Positions 1 through 9,305 of a stretch of DNA of 64,000 nucleotides are shown here, one piece after another. A model generated the notes under the pieces. That model ran no database searches, was not told the DNA's origin, and worked only from the letters and a program-made list of their open reading frames with translations. Each line of letters opens with the position of its first letter. The first letter of the stretch is position 1. The position numbers and the translations under genes are program-made. Source of the stretch: UBA6109 sp035366835 (GTDB taxonomy: Bacteria; Desulfobacterota; Syntrophia; Syntrophales; UBA6109); NCBI GenBank assembly GCA_035366835.1, contig DAOSIS010000007.1:62001-126000 (forward strand), written 5' to 3'.

Positions 1-958
1 TCATGCCGCGGTCGAAATCGAGGCGCTTGCGCAGGACGTCGATCAGATACTTCAGGAGGTCCTCGATATGGAGGATCATCGAAGTGGCCTGCCCGATTTC
101 GTGGATGAGCAGGGCGTTGTTGTAGCGGATGTTGATCTCGTCCAGCAGACTCCCGGCCAATTCGCTTTCGCTCTTGATGCTCTCGGCCAGCCGCCTCCTT
201 TCCAGGAACTCCGTATACCACGCGGCGCCCAGCGCCACGGCGCCTCCCGAGAGGACCGACGTCAGCCAGCTTGTCCCCGGCATGGTGTGAATCAGGATCG
301 GCGCCGTGACGGCAAGCCCCAGGAGGAGATAGTTGCGGATCCGCTGCCAGATGTACGACGGCGTCCTCTCCCAGGTGATCAGATACTGGCAGCGCTTCCC
401 GCCGCGGTGGACGCATTCGGGATGCTCGATCCGCGAATAGTTGGGCGTGAACATCTTCCCCACCGATTCGAAGGTCCCGATCCTGTTTGCACACTGGTAG
501 GGTTTTTCGGCCACGCCGGGATTCGGCGTGACGACGACTTCCATGCGGTTGGCGCCCAGGATCTTGGTCTGGATCGTGGCGGCGCGGGTCATGATCGGAT
601 GGAAATGGCCGAGCATGGCGTACACGGAGCCGGGGGAAAGAAAACCGAGGACGTAGTGGGGCAGGGCGCCGGACGCCTTCGAAAACCCGGTGAGCCGTCC
701 CGCCTCGCGGGAGATATCGGGGTTGCCGGTCTTGCGGACGAGAATTTCGTGAAAACGGTCGACCTGACGCTGCGTCAGCCAGTGGCCGCTGTCCTCGAGG
801 TGGAAGGACGTGATGCCCGCGTATTGGAGAAGTTCGTCGGCATCGACGTCGGGGTGGAAGGTCTTCAGGTACTCGACGTAGTTCCGGGTGATCTTGCTGT
901 TGTACAGTGCAACATCATCCATGACACCCGACGGCGCCTCGGCGGAAGAGCTACTCAT
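1..958 (-). CDS. Membrane sensor protein with V4R-like N-terminus and GAF onset (3' end outside window)
   Basis: Partial gene; 319 codons are visible and the frame is open at the window edge. The start ATG at 958 overlaps the stop of the upstream PilZ gene by 8 bases (ATGAGTAG), so the two are translationally coupled. The visible protein has a soluble N-terminal sensor-like region (about residues 1-205) with a CVHRGGKRCQYLITW stretch that resembles the Cys-containing end of V4R-type sensor domains. Two hydrophobic segments follow (about 215-255), then a sequence like the start of a GAF domain (IEDLLKYLIDVLRKRLDFDRG). Proteins of this architecture usually continue into a histidine kinase or other output module, but that part is not in the window. 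Role in signal transduction is inferred. Confidence 0.7.
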   Translation of the reverse strand, partial: MSSSSAEAPSGVMDDVALYNSKITRNYVEYLKTFHPDVDADELLQYAGITSFHLEDSGHWLTQRQVDRFHEILVRKTGNPDISREAGRLTGFSKASGALPHYVLGFLSPGSVYAMLGHFHPIMTRAATIQTKILGANRMEVVVTPNPGVAEKPYQCANRIGTFESVGKMFTPNYSRIEHPECVHRGGKRCQYLITWERTPSYIWQRIRNYLLLGLAVTAPILIHTMPGTSWLTSVLSGGAVALGAAWYTEFLERRRLAESIKSESELAGSLLDEINIRYNNALLIHEIGQATSMILHIEDLLKYLIDVLRKRLDFDRGM

Positions 959-3026
959 ACTTCATCCTGAATTTCCGCTGAACGAATTCCATGAGGTGAT
1001 TGGCGAAGCGGGTGTCCATGATCCACAGCGAATACAGTTTTTCGTGCTTCAGACCCAGGGCCGCGGCCCCGGTGTGGGGATAGATTAAAAGGGGTACTTT
1101 GTCAAGGTTGTATTCCCCGGAAACCGCTGAGATTGCGGCCGAGAGGGCCTCCTGAGAAAGCAGCGCGGGCTCGAGGATGAGGATCGTGACGCCGTTGAGC
1201 AGCTCGGAGAGATTGATGCCCAGATCGGACCGGTTAGGGATCAGGACCGCGGCCAGCTTCCCGTTGAACCGGAGGGCAAGCGATTTCCAGTTCCTCAGGA
1301 ATCCGAGGCGGGCGTAAACCTCCTGAAGCGTCGAACGTCCCTTGCGCATTCCCTCCAGGTCCAGGACGTCCGGCAGCAGGCCGCCGGAGGCATGGCCGTA
1401 GAAGAGGCGCAGTTCCCGGAGTTCGCCGGGGGTGGTGTCCGACAGGGTCCACCCCGCCGGGAGCGGATCGCCTCCGCCCGCGGCCGGCCAGGTCAGGTAG
1501 GAGAAGAGGTCCAGCGAGCAGCCGCGCGGATTGCTGAGGTGACGTGCGAATCCTCCGAAGACACGCTCGGGGAACTTGTTGTCCGGGCGGTAGTAACACA
1601 TCACGTAGTCCATCTTGGCCGATGGGAGATGGCACATCCCGTTGAGAAAGATCATGATCTGTTTGAGCACCTGGAACCCCGGGAGCCGGTTTTCCAGGTT
1701 CCGGGCGGCATGGTGATGAATCATCCAGGCCCGTTCGTAGGCCTTGACCATGGACATGTGGCCGTAGATCCGTCCGTCCTTCTCGTAGGTGATGTGCCGG
1801 GCGATGTCCGGGTTCTCCTGGTACAGTTTCCGGTACGTCTCCTTGAAGCGGTCCCTGTAGGACTGCAGGAGGCGGTATTTCTTCGCATAGAGGAAGCCCG
1901 TGTCGAAAAAGAATTCCCACAGGGCATCCATGTCGACCTCGGTGGAAATGAACGTGTGCGGATCCATCGACTTGCCGAGGAGATAATTCAGCCGGCTGTA
2001 CGAATGGATGTCCATGTCCAGAATCACGAGCCCGCAGTGGGCGGCGGCGTTCTCGGCCTGCCGTCGGTAGATGGTCTGGACCGAGCAGCGGATCTGGAAG
2101 GTTCCGGCGTATTGGATGTCGACGTCCGGAAGAATCAGGCCGGGGAAAAGGAAGCCTTCGCTGAGGGGTTCCCGGACCGAAATGCCGGATGTGGAGATGT
2201 CGAAGATCTCGAGTTTCTTCCTCTTGCCCAGGAGGGGGTGACGGAACAGGGCCATCAGGGGCGGGCTGATCTGCCGGCGCGGGTTGCGGATCGGCTCGGG
2301 CTGAAAGCGCTGGACGGTATCGCGGGTGGGCGCCAGGACTATCTCACGCTCCAGGGGATCAACGCTCTGCCTGAGCAGGCGGCATTCCCCGGCAAAGACG
2401 ACGCGGCCGCCGCTGATGAAACGGACGTTCATCGGGGCGTCGGGATTGAACCAGGCGAATGAAGAGGAACTCTCGGGACGGACGCGGGCGCGGAAGGCCC
2501 GGGTGCTGAAATCCAGCAGCTCCCCGCAGGCCAGAAATCCGCACTGCATGACCTCCGCACCGGCGTTCCGGGCGGGATGGCGGCGGTTCTGCCTCCGGTT
2601 GATGATATAGCCCTTCTCCGGAAGGGAGAGTATCCAGGTTTCCCTGCCCTTCTGCAGCGATTCCGCCGGGATGAATACGACTCCCGGTTCGTCCAGGATC
2701 AGCAGGGAGTGAAACGAATAGGCGTCGAGGATGGGGCCGTTGCCGTTCGCGGTCCAGCGGCAGCAGAACGGTTCTTCGCCGCAGGGATCCGTCTGGGCCG
2801 GTACGAGGACTCCCGCATCGTAGCGGGGGTGGCGCAGGTGCAGGTATACGGGGAGGCCCGTGAAATGGGCGTAATTGAGGATGTTGACGATGCCGTTCCG
2901 GTCCAGTTCCCGGTTTTCTTCCAGATGGGAGAACAGTTCGCCGTGCCGGAACGCCAGCGGCAGGGCGGAGGGCTCTTGTTTCCCCTTCGCGGGCATCTCC
3001 TCGCCGATTTCAGGATCTTTCTTCAT
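951..3026 (-). CDS. PilZ-domain protein with C-terminal acyltransferase-like region
   Basis: 691 aa. Two PilZ-like signatures are visible. The first is an arginine cluster RRQNRRHPAR (about 144-153) followed by a degenerate second motif, LDFSTRAF. The second is RNPRRQ (about 248) followed by DISTSG (276-281), which fits the D/NxSxxG part of a c-di-GMP-binding PilZ domain. The C-terminal half (about 365-691) looks like a GNAT/N-acyltransferase fold (for example the ITYEKDGRIYGHMSMVKAYE stretch), but I cannot assign a substrate. No signal peptide or membrane segment is seen. It is the first gene of a two-gene operon with the membrane sensor at 958, so c-di-GMP-dependent signalling is the likely theme. 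The start ATG at 3026 faces the divergent enoyl-CoA hydratase gene across 386 bp. Confidence 0.75.
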   Translation of the reverse strand: MKKDPEIGEEMPAKGKQEPSALPLAFRHGELFSHLEENRELDRNGIVNILNYAHFTGLPVYLHLRHPRYDAGVLVPAQTDPCGEEPFCCRWTANGNGPILDAYSFHSLLILDEPGVVFIPAESLQKGRETWILSLPEKGYIINRRQNRRHPARNAGAEVMQCGFLACGELLDFSTRAFRARVRPESSSSFAWFNPDAPMNVRFISGGRVVFAGECRLLRQSVDPLEREIVLAPTRDTVQRFQPEPIRNPRRQISPPLMALFRHPLLGKRKKLEIFDISTSGISVREPLSEGFLFPGLILPDVDIQYAGTFQIRCSVQTIYRRQAENAAAHCGLVILDMDIHSYSRLNYLLGKSMDPHTFISTEVDMDALWEFFFDTGFLYAKKYRLLQSYRDRFKETYRKLYQENPDIARHITYEKDGRIYGHMSMVKAYERAWMIHHHAARNLENRLPGFQVLKQIMIFLNGMCHLPSAKMDYVMCYYRPDNKFPERVFGGFARHLSNPRGCSLDLFSYLTWPAAGGGDPLPAGWTLSDTTPGELRELRLFYGHASGGLLPDVLDLEGMRKGRSTLQEVYARLGFLRNWKSLALRFNGKLAAVLIPNRSDLGINLSELLNGVTILILEPALLSQEALSAAISAVSGEYNLDKVPLLIYPHTGAAALGLKHEKLYSLWIMDTRFANHLMEFVQRKFRMKYE

Positions 3027-3315
3027 CCCCCGTCCATCCCCGCCTTTGCCTGCGCATTCCCTGAAACAGACACCCGATGGCGACCTTGCCTCCCCCGACC
3101 ACGCCGCGGGGAAACGGGCAAAAGCGAATCCACGGCCCTCTTCAGGAGCGAAAAGCCCTCAATCGTGTTCCGAAAAATTCCCGTCCGTGGGATTCCTGCG
3201 GCGGGCGCCGCCTGGAACGGCAGTGCATCCCGTTCATGCGCCGGCCGGTCTTTCTCGGGCGAGCCCCATGCGTCGGGGTGAGAGACGGGGCGATTCTAGA
3301 CAAAAAGATCGCGAC

Positions 3316-3344
3316 TTGTCAAATTCTATTGTGCATGGTAACAA
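3316..3344 (+). promoter_or_regulatory. Candidate sigma70 promoter for the enoyl-CoA hydratase gene
   Basis: TTGTCA at 3316-3321, a 17-bp spacer and TAACAA at 3339-3344, in an AT-richer patch of the 386-bp divergent intergenic region 3027-3412. The predicted transcript would start near 3351, about 60 bases before the ATG. I see nothing else definable in this gap. Confidence 0.35.
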
Positions 3345-3412
3345 ACTCAACCGATGCCCATCCTGCCTTTGGACAAGCGGGACCCCGGTCGAACGTGCTG
3401 AGGAGGAATGCC

Positions 3413-4219
3413 ATGGCTCTGGTCTATGAGAAGGATGGCCCCGTCGCGAAGGTCGGTCTCAACCGCCCCAAGGAAAGAAACGCGTTAGATCCTGAAATCC
3501 TTCTGGATTTGCATCGCGCCTGGAAGGATGTGAGCGGAGACGACGCCATCCGGGTCGCCGTCCTCTATTCCTGCCTGCCCGACATTTTCTGTTCGGGCAT
3601 GGATTTGAAAGCGGCCATTCCCATCCTGACCCGGATGCGGCCCCCGCAGACGGAAGCGGAGCGCTGGCTCATCGAGGTGGGATCCCAGGTAGGGGAGTCG
3701 ATGCTCAAACCCAACATCGTGACGAAGCCCGTCATCGCGGCGATTCACGGCTACTGCCTGACCGGGGGATTCGAGACCGTCATGGGAGCCGACCTGCGCG
3801 TCGCCTCCGAGGAAGCCGTTTTCCAGATGCGGGAGGCGAGCCTCGGCATCATGCCGATCGGCGGGGCCAACGTCTACCTCACGCGGATGATGACGCCGTG
3901 CCGGGGATTGGAGATCCTGCTGACGGCGGGCAACTACGACGCAAAGACGCTCCTGGAATGGGGCTTCCTCAACCGGGTCGTGCCGAAGGAGAAGCTGATG
4001 GACACGGCGATGGATCTGGCCGCCCGGATCGCCGCCAACGGCCCGCTGGCCGTCCAGGGGGTCATCCGCTGCTGGCGGGAAACGAAAGACATGCCATGGC
4101 CGCAGGCCTTTGACCGGGAGGTCGAGATCGGCTTTCCCGTTTTCGGGAGCCAGGACGCACGGGAAGGGATTCTGGCCCAGAGGGAGAAACGAAAGCCGAA
4201 CTTCCCGGGGAAGTACTGA
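3413..4219 (+). CDS. Enoyl-CoA hydratase/isomerase family protein
   Basis: 268 aa, crotonase superfamily. The ATG at 3413 follows GAGGAGG with good spacing; the frame is open further upstream but without a ribosome site. The oxyanion-hole regions are recognisable: FCSGMDLKAA near residue 60 and GYCLTGGFETVMGADLRVAS near 120, followed by the typical EASLGIMPIGGAN. The family carries out acyl-CoA hydration, isomerisation or related chemistry in fatty-acid or aromatic-acid degradation. The Glu that acts in classical hydratases is not obvious in the second position (EASLGIMPIGG), so the exact reaction is uncertain. It stands alone between the PilZ operon and the rubrerythrin gene, with an 85-bp gap to the latter. 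Confidence 0.85.
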   Translation: MALVYEKDGPVAKVGLNRPKERNALDPEILLDLHRAWKDVSGDDAIRVAVLYSCLPDIFCSGMDLKAAIPILTRMRPPQTEAERWLIEVGSQVGESMLKPNIVTKPVIAAIHGYCLTGGFETVMGADLRVASEEAVFQMREASLGIMPIGGANVYLTRMMTPCRGLEILLTAGNYDAKTLLEWGFLNRVVPKEKLMDTAMDLAARIAANGPLAVQGVIRCWRETKDMPWPQAFDREVEIGFPVFGSQDAREGILAQREKRKPNFPGKY

Positions 4220-4304
4220 CAGGGCCGGGAGGCTCCCCGCGACGGCGAACGGCGTCCGGCGGGAAAGAGAGTCGCACCGGCCGATTTGCAGAAAGGAGAT
4301 GACC

Positions 4305-4799
4305 ATGTCCAAATCGGAAGAAGCATTGAAGGCTGCCTTCGCGGGCGAGTCCCAGGCGAACCGCAAGTACCTTGCCTTCGCCGCCAAGGCGGAAGCGGAG
4401 GGTTTTCCCCAGGCCGCCCGGCTGTTCCGGGCGGCGGCGGAAGCGGAGACCGTCCATGCCCACAATCACCTGCGGGCGATGAAAGGCATCCGCACCACGA
4501 AGGAGAACCTCCGGGAGGCGCTTGCCGGCGAAATCCACGAATTCAAGTCGATGTATCCGGAGATGATCGCGGCGGCCAAGGCGGAAGGAAACAAGGAAGC
4601 GGAGCGGACGTTCACCTTCGCCAACGAGGTGGAGAAGATCCACGCGAAGCTCTACGAGGCCATGTCGGCGTTGCCGGCGGGGGCGGAGGGCTATGCCTAT
4701 TACGTCTGTCCGGTCTGCGGCTTTACCGCGGAAAGGGAAGCACCAGGCACCTGTCCGGTCTGCGGAGCGGAAGGCAAGGTTTTCCGCAAGGTCGAGTAG
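4305..4799 (+). CDS. Rubrerythrin
   Basis: 164 aa. The N-terminal four-helix ferritin-like di-iron domain has the expected carboxylate/His motifs (ESQANRKYLAFA near residue 15, EAETVHAHNHL near 50, GEIHEFKSMYPEM near 80, NEVEKIHAKLYE near 114). The C-terminal rubredoxin-like domain has two CPVCG knuckles (YYVCPVCGF and GTCPVCGAEG). Rubrerythrins reduce hydrogen peroxide in the cytoplasm of anaerobes using rubredoxin electrons. The ATG at 4305 is chosen over an ATG two codons upstream because AAGGAG ends 7 bases before it. With the ferritin-like protein, cydAB and bacterioferritin nearby, it belongs to an oxygen-defence neighbourhood. Confidence 0.95.
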   Translation: MSKSEEALKAAFAGESQANRKYLAFAAKAEAEGFPQAARLFRAAAEAETVHAHNHLRAMKGIRTTKENLREALAGEIHEFKSMYPEMIAAAKAEGNKEAERTFTFANEVEKIHAKLYEAMSALPAGAEGYAYYVCPVCGFTAEREAPGTCPVCGAEGKVFRKVE

Positions 4800-4886
4800 G
4801 CCAGGATTCGGATCAGCCGGGGTCTCCCGACCGGACCCCGGTTCTTTTTCACCCCCGATTCTTTTGTCAGGATGCGATGAGGCCCG

Positions 4887-6263
4887 ATGCCCCGTTTGCT
4901 GCTGATCAATCCATCCAATGCCCACAAGGGGCTGGGGAACGCCGAGGCGACGTCCTGGCCGCCGCTGAACCTCTCCTATGTAGCCGCCGCAACTCCCGGC
5001 CACTATCAGATCGAACTGATTGACGAGAATATCGAGCCCTTTGCCTATCGGGAAGCCGACATCGTCGGCATCACCGCCTATACGGCCTCGGTCTTCCGGG
5101 GATACCAGATCGCCCGGATCTACCGCGACCGGGGGATTCCGACGGTCATGGGGGGCATCCACGTCTCGATGCTTCCCGATGAGGCCCTGCGGTACTGCGA
5201 CACCGTCGTCGTCGGCGAGGCCGAATCCGTCTGGCCCCGGGTGCTGGCCGATTTCGAAGCGGGACGCCTCGGGAAACTGTACAAAGGCGGATGGGAAAGC
5301 CTGGAAAATCTGCCGACGCCGCGCCGGGACCTCCTGCGGAACGACATTTACCGCTGGGGAAGCCTTCAGACGTCGCGCGGCTGTCCCATGGACTGCATCT
5401 TCTGTTCCGTCACCGCATTCAACGGCCGTCGTTTCCGCAGACGGCCGCTGGAGTCCGTCGTCGGCGAACTGGAAGGGATCCCGCAGCGGATGGTGATGCT
5501 GACCGATGACAACATCATCGGCTTCGGCAGGGAGGACCGGGACTGGGCCTTTGCTTTTTTCTCGCGCATCCTGGAGCGGGGCATCCGCAAGCATTTCTTC
5601 GCCCAGGCATCCATCCAGTTCGGCGAAGATCCCGATCTCATCCGTATCGCGGCGCAGGCCGGTTTGCGCATCGTCTTTGTCGGCATGGAATCCATCAATG
5701 CCGACACGCTTCGGGCCTACAACAAGTCTCTCAATCTCCAGCGCCTTCACCAGAACCGCTACCGGGAGCTGATCGCGGCCATCCGCAGAGGCGGGATCGC
5801 CTTTCACGGCGCCTTTGTCTTGGGAGGCGACGAGGACGGGCCGGACGTCTTCGACCAGACGCTGCAATTCGTGCGCTCTTCCCATATCGACGTGCTTCAG
5901 CTCACCAAGCCCACCCCCCTGCCGGGTACGAGACTCTGGGAACAACTCCGGCGCGACGGGAGGATTCTCCAGGAGAACTTCCCCGAGGCCTGGGATGACT
6001 ACCGCCTCACGAAACTCGCGTTCCAGCCGGCGCAGATGTCGATCGACGACGTGTACGAGGGATTCACCTATCTGCGGCAGCGCTATTATGGCGCCTGGGA
6101 GACCGTGAAGAGGACCTTGAACACCCTTTGGACGACGAGAAATCCGGTCGCGGCCGCCATGGCCTACGGGTTCAACGCCTCCTACCACAGTGCATTCAGG
6201 AATTCCGAGCATTACCGCCTATTCGGCCGTCGCGACCTGGACGGGAAATTCCGCCGGGCGTGA
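4887..6263 (+). CDS. B12-binding radical SAM protein
   Basis: 458 aa. The N-terminal region (about 1-145) has the cobalamin-binding Rossmann pattern (LLLINPSN at the start, DIVGITAYTASV, VMGGIHVSMLPDEAL, VVVGEAESVWP). The radical SAM core follows, with the CxxxCxxC cluster ligand motif in RGCPMDCIFCSV (about residue 167). The C-terminal part (about 360-458) resembles the extra domain found in BchE-like and hopanoid-type members of this class. Such enzymes do methylations, cyclisations or C-C bond changes; I cannot name the substrate. No biosynthetic partner lies next to it. The start at 4887 is preceded by a weak GATGAGG site. Confidence 0.88.
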   Translation: MPRLLLINPSNAHKGLGNAEATSWPPLNLSYVAAATPGHYQIELIDENIEPFAYREADIVGITAYTASVFRGYQIARIYRDRGIPTVMGGIHVSMLPDEALRYCDTVVVGEAESVWPRVLADFEAGRLGKLYKGGWESLENLPTPRRDLLRNDIYRWGSLQTSRGCPMDCIFCSVTAFNGRRFRRRPLESVVGELEGIPQRMVMLTDDNIIGFGREDRDWAFAFFSRILERGIRKHFFAQASIQFGEDPDLIRIAAQAGLRIVFVGMESINADTLRAYNKSLNLQRLHQNRYRELIAAIRRGGIAFHGAFVLGGDEDGPDVFDQTLQFVRSSHIDVLQLTKPTPLPGTRLWEQLRRDGRILQENFPEAWDDYRLTKLAFQPAQMSIDDVYEGFTYLRQRYYGAWETVKRTLNTLWTTRNPVAAAMAYGFNASYHSAFRNSEHYRLFGRRDLDGKFRRA

Positions 6264-6396
6264 CGCGGGCCGCGGCGGCAGTCCTCCGGTCGACGGCCCG
6301 ACTCGGCCCTGCGGGTCCGCTCCCGCGGGCAGGCGGCCGGCTGACAGGTACGGTCCTGTCGCAATCCTTGAAACCTTTCGAGAGGGAGGAGGAACC

Positions 6397-6951
6397 ATGA
6401 CGCGGGATGAAGCAGCGGCGCTTCTTGCGCGGTACGTGAAGAACGAAAACATGATCCGACACAGCCTGGCGGCGGAGGCGGTGCTGCGGGCGCTGGCAAG
6501 GCGTCTCGGCCGGGACGAGGAGAAATGGGGCTTGGCGGGCCTTCTCCACGACATCGACATCGAGCAGGTCGGCGGCGACCTGGCGGTCCACGGACTGGCG
6601 GGCGAGAAGATCCTGTCGGAAAACGGCTGCGATCCGGAGATCGTCGAAGCCGTCCGGATGCACAACGAGGCGGCGGCGGGGGCCTGCCGGTCGAAGGAGT
6701 TCCACCACGCCCTGGCCGCCGGAGAAACGATCACGGGTCTCATCACGGCGACGGCGCTGGTCTATCCGGACAGGAAGCTCGCCGGCGTGAAGGTGAAGTC
6801 GGTGACGAAGCGCATGAAGGAGAAAGCGTTCGCCGCCTCGGTGAACCGCGGCACGGTCCTGGAGTGCGAGAAGATCGGATTGCCGCTGGACGAGTTCGCC
6901 TGCATCGCGCTCTCCGCGATGCAGGGGATCAGCGGCGAGCTGGGTCTGTAG
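6397..6951 (+). CDS. HD-superfamily metal-dependent phosphohydrolase
   Basis: 184 aa single-domain HD protein. Visible motifs are an N-terminal RHSLAAEAVLRAL, then GLLHDIDIEQ (the HD pair, about residue 49), a VHGLAGEKIL helix and VRMHNEA (about 88). The ATG at 6397 is directly after GGAGGAGGAACC, a very strong ribosome site, and is chosen over the longer open frame. Members of this small cytosolic family are predicted nucleotide or phosphomonoester hydrolases with no agreed substrate. The gene is 133 bp after the radical SAM gene, so co-transcription is possible but not shown. Confidence 0.85.
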   Translation: MTRDEAAALLARYVKNENMIRHSLAAEAVLRALARRLGRDEEKWGLAGLLHDIDIEQVGGDLAVHGLAGEKILSENGCDPEIVEAVRMHNEAAAGACRSKEFHHALAAGETITGLITATALVYPDRKLAGVKVKSVTKRMKEKAFAASVNRGTVLECEKIGLPLDEFACIALSAMQGISGELGL

Positions 6952-7123
6952 GGCGTTCGTCGTCCGGGCAAGGCGGGCAGCCGCCGCGTCTTCTCAAAAC
7001 CTTCCGGAAGACAGGTCCCAGCGGTTTCCGGATCTCCGCTATGCCGTCCCTGGGGTCTCCCGGAGGTCGCTGAGAAGGGCCCCCCGCTGAGACATCCGCA
7101 GGGAGCCCCGGGAATCGCCGACG

Positions 7124-7152
7124 TTGACAAAACCGGATCGCATGAATAGCAT
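7124..7152 (+). promoter_or_regulatory. Candidate sigma70 promoter of the ferritin-like gene
   Basis: A consensus TTGACA at 7124-7129, a 17-bp spacer and TAGCAT at 7147-7152, about 88 bases before the ATG at 7241. The -10 matches the consensus at 4 of 6 positions. Confidence 0.4.
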
Positions 7153-7240
7153 GATAGTTGATGATCGATCGGCAGGCACGCTGGGGTTCGGAGGCCCGTA
7201 CGACAAGCGTGCAAAACCCTTGAGGCAAAGGAGATACGTC

Positions 7241-7759
7241 ATGGAAAAACGGATGAATGCGCTGGAAGTGGCTCTGAACAACGAAATGAAGGAGCACCAG
7301 TTCTACAAGACGAACGCCGAACGTACCTCCAACCCTATCGGCAGGGCGATGTTCGAACAGATCGCCAAGGAGGAACTGGAACACCACGAGAGGCTTCAGC
7401 AGCTCCACGATGCCTGGAACAAGCAGAAGAAGTGGCCGGAAACGGTCCCGCTGAAGGTCAGCAATACGGCGATCCAGAGTGCCTTCCGGGGCGCCCTGAA
7501 GAAGTCCCCGAAGGCGGGCAAGGGGGACGCGGACGACCTCAAGGCGATCCGCACGGCGATCGACTTCGAAGCGAAAGGCGCCGCCCACTACGCGCAGTTG
7601 CGTGACGCATCGACGGACCCGAAAGAAAAGGGCTTCTTCGACCTCCTGGCGAACATCGAACACGAGCATTTTGTTTCGCTGAAGGATACGGAGGAATTCC
7701 TGACGGAGCCGGCCATGTGGTACCAGAAATTCGGCAAGACCGGCCTCGACGGTGCATGA
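7241..7759 (+). CDS. Ferritin-like di-iron protein (rubrerythrin family, no rubredoxin domain)
   Basis: 172 aa. A four-helix ferritin-like fold is indicated by repeated E-x6-Y and ExxH patterns: NNEMKEHQFY near residue 15, KEELEHHERLQQL near 43, AIDFEAKGAAHYAQL near 105 and IEHEHFVSL near 138. It lacks the Cys pairs of a rubredoxin domain, so it belongs to the COG1633-like group of short ferritin-like proteins, predicted to handle peroxide or iron in anaerobes. The start at 7241 follows AAAGGAGATACGTC. It lies 210 bp upstream of cydA in the same direction. Confidence 0.88.
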   Translation: MEKRMNALEVALNNEMKEHQFYKTNAERTSNPIGRAMFEQIAKEELEHHERLQQLHDAWNKQKKWPETVPLKVSNTAIQSAFRGALKKSPKAGKGDADDLKAIRTAIDFEAKGAAHYAQLRDASTDPKEKGFFDLLANIEHEHFVSLKDTEEFLTEPAMWYQKFGKTGLDGA

Positions 7760-7969
7760 CGGCTTTGCGGCGGCCGGAGCCGGCCCCTCCGGGCTGCACC
7801 GGCAGGCCCTCAGGCCCCTCACCCGGCTTTCCCGCCGATCGATTTCCTTCCGTCGGGTGTGCACTTTGAGTCCGCGGTCGTTTGGACGGAAACAACGAGT
7901 CCCTGTCGTTTTATCGGCAGGTCATAACAAAGTTCCCGAAGTTGCCGACCACGCAAGGGGTATGCTGTT

Positions 7970-9289
7970 ATGGACGCCGTTACGCTCTCCCGTCTCCAAT
8001 TTGCGGTCGCCACCTATTTCCATTTCCTCTTCGTACCTCTGACGCTGGGCCTTTCCGTGCTGGTCGCGATCATGGAAACCCAATTCGTCAGGACGGGCGA
8101 CGAAGAATACAAGCGGATGACCAAGTTCTGGGGCAAGCTGTTCGTCATGAATTTTGTCCTGGGAGTCGTCACGGGAATCACGCTGGAATTCCAGTTCGGG
8201 ACCAACTGGTCGCGCTACTCGAAATACGTCGGAGACATCTTCGGCTCCCTTCTGGCCATCGAGGCCACGACTTCCTTCTTCCTTGAATCCACATTGATCG
8301 GCATCTGGCTGTTCGGCTGGAACAGGCTCTCTCCGAAGATGCACGCCGCCTGCATCTGGCTGGTTGCGGCAGCCTCGAATCTGTCGGCCTACTGGATCCT
8401 GGCGGCCAATTCCTGGATGCAGCATCCCGTCGGTTACGCCATCCGGAACGGCCGCGCCGAGTTGACCGATTTCTGGGCGGTCGTCAGCCAGACCTATGCC
8501 GTCTTCATGTTTCTGCACGTGCTCGCGGCGGCGTTCCTCGTTGCCGGGTTCTTCGTCATGGGCATCAGCGCCTATCACATGCTCCGGGGCACGAATATTC
8601 CGTTCTTCAGGCGGTCCTTCAAGATGGCGGCCACCCTGGCCCTGCTCTTCTCCATCGCGGAAGTCGGCATCGGCGATTTCCACGGCAGGGAGATGATGAA
8701 GGCCCAGCCCGCGAAAGCGGCCGCGGCGGAGTCCGTCTGGGAGTCCGTGAAGGGGGCGCCGATGTACCTGATCGTGATCCCCGATGAAGCCAATGAGCGA
8801 AACCGGGTGCAGCTCCTGGGGATTCCGAAGCTCCTGAGCCTGGTGGCCCTCGGGGATGCCGAGGGCCTGTACAGAGGCCTGAAGGAATGGCCCAGGGAGC
8901 AGCGGCCTCCTGTCGCCGTGACCTTCTGGTCCTTCCGGATCATGGTGGTCCTCGGATTCTTCTTCGTTCTCATGAGCGTCCTGGCGTGGCTCAAACGGAA
9001 CAGGCCGGAGGCGTCCCCGGGATTTCTCCGCCTCCTGATGTGGTGCCTCCCGCTGCCGTACCTCGCGGCGGAGCTCGGCTGGACGGTCACCGAAATGGGA
9101 CGGCAGCCGTGGATCGTGTACGGGATGATGAAAACCGGCGATGCCGCTTCGCCCCTGGCGGGTATCCAGGTGGGGCTGTCCCTGGCGGCATTCGTCGTCG
9201 TCTACTCCCTGCTGGGAATCGCCTGTTTCTACCTGATCGCCAAGTACGCCCGCAAAGCGCCCGCGCCGGTCTCTCCGGCGGCCGGGTAG
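7970..9289 (+). CDS. cydA: Cytochrome bd ubiquinol oxidase subunit I
   Basis: 439 aa integral membrane protein. The haem ligands and quinol-site residues of CydA can be placed: His18 in TYFHFLFVPL, the EATTSFFLE carboxylates near residue 100, the His of ISAYHMLRG near 205, and the Met of TEMGRQPW near 376. The Q loop is short, which fits the cyanide-insensitive or short-loop group. It forms the CydAB terminal oxidase that reduces O2 to water with quinol electrons. In an organism with rubrerythrins this probably serves oxygen removal. Start at 7970 follows AAGGGG. cydB begins 16 bp downstream; no small cydX-like ORF was seen after cydB. Confidence 0.97.
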   Translation: MDAVTLSRLQFAVATYFHFLFVPLTLGLSVLVAIMETQFVRTGDEEYKRMTKFWGKLFVMNFVLGVVTGITLEFQFGTNWSRYSKYVGDIFGSLLAIEATTSFFLESTLIGIWLFGWNRLSPKMHAACIWLVAAASNLSAYWILAANSWMQHPVGYAIRNGRAELTDFWAVVSQTYAVFMFLHVLAAAFLVAGFFVMGISAYHMLRGTNIPFFRRSFKMAATLALLFSIAEVGIGDFHGREMMKAQPAKAAAAESVWESVKGAPMYLIVIPDEANERNRVQLLGIPKLLSLVALGDAEGLYRGLKEWPREQRPPVAVTFWSFRIMVVLGFFFVLMSVLAWLKRNRPEASPGFLRLLMWCLPLPYLAAELGWTVTEMGRQPWIVYGMMKTGDAASPLAGIQVGLSLAAFVVVYSLLGIACFYLIAKYARKAPAPVSPAAG

Positions 9290-9305
9290 GAAAGGGGATC
9301 GCGTC

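Noticed and set aside
4062..6212. Very long open frame on the minus strand (716 codons)
   Set aside because: It overlaps the rubrerythrin and radical SAM genes on the other strand, has no recognisable domain, and reads as low-complexity Arg/Gly/Asp sequence typical of antisense frames in GC-rich DNA.
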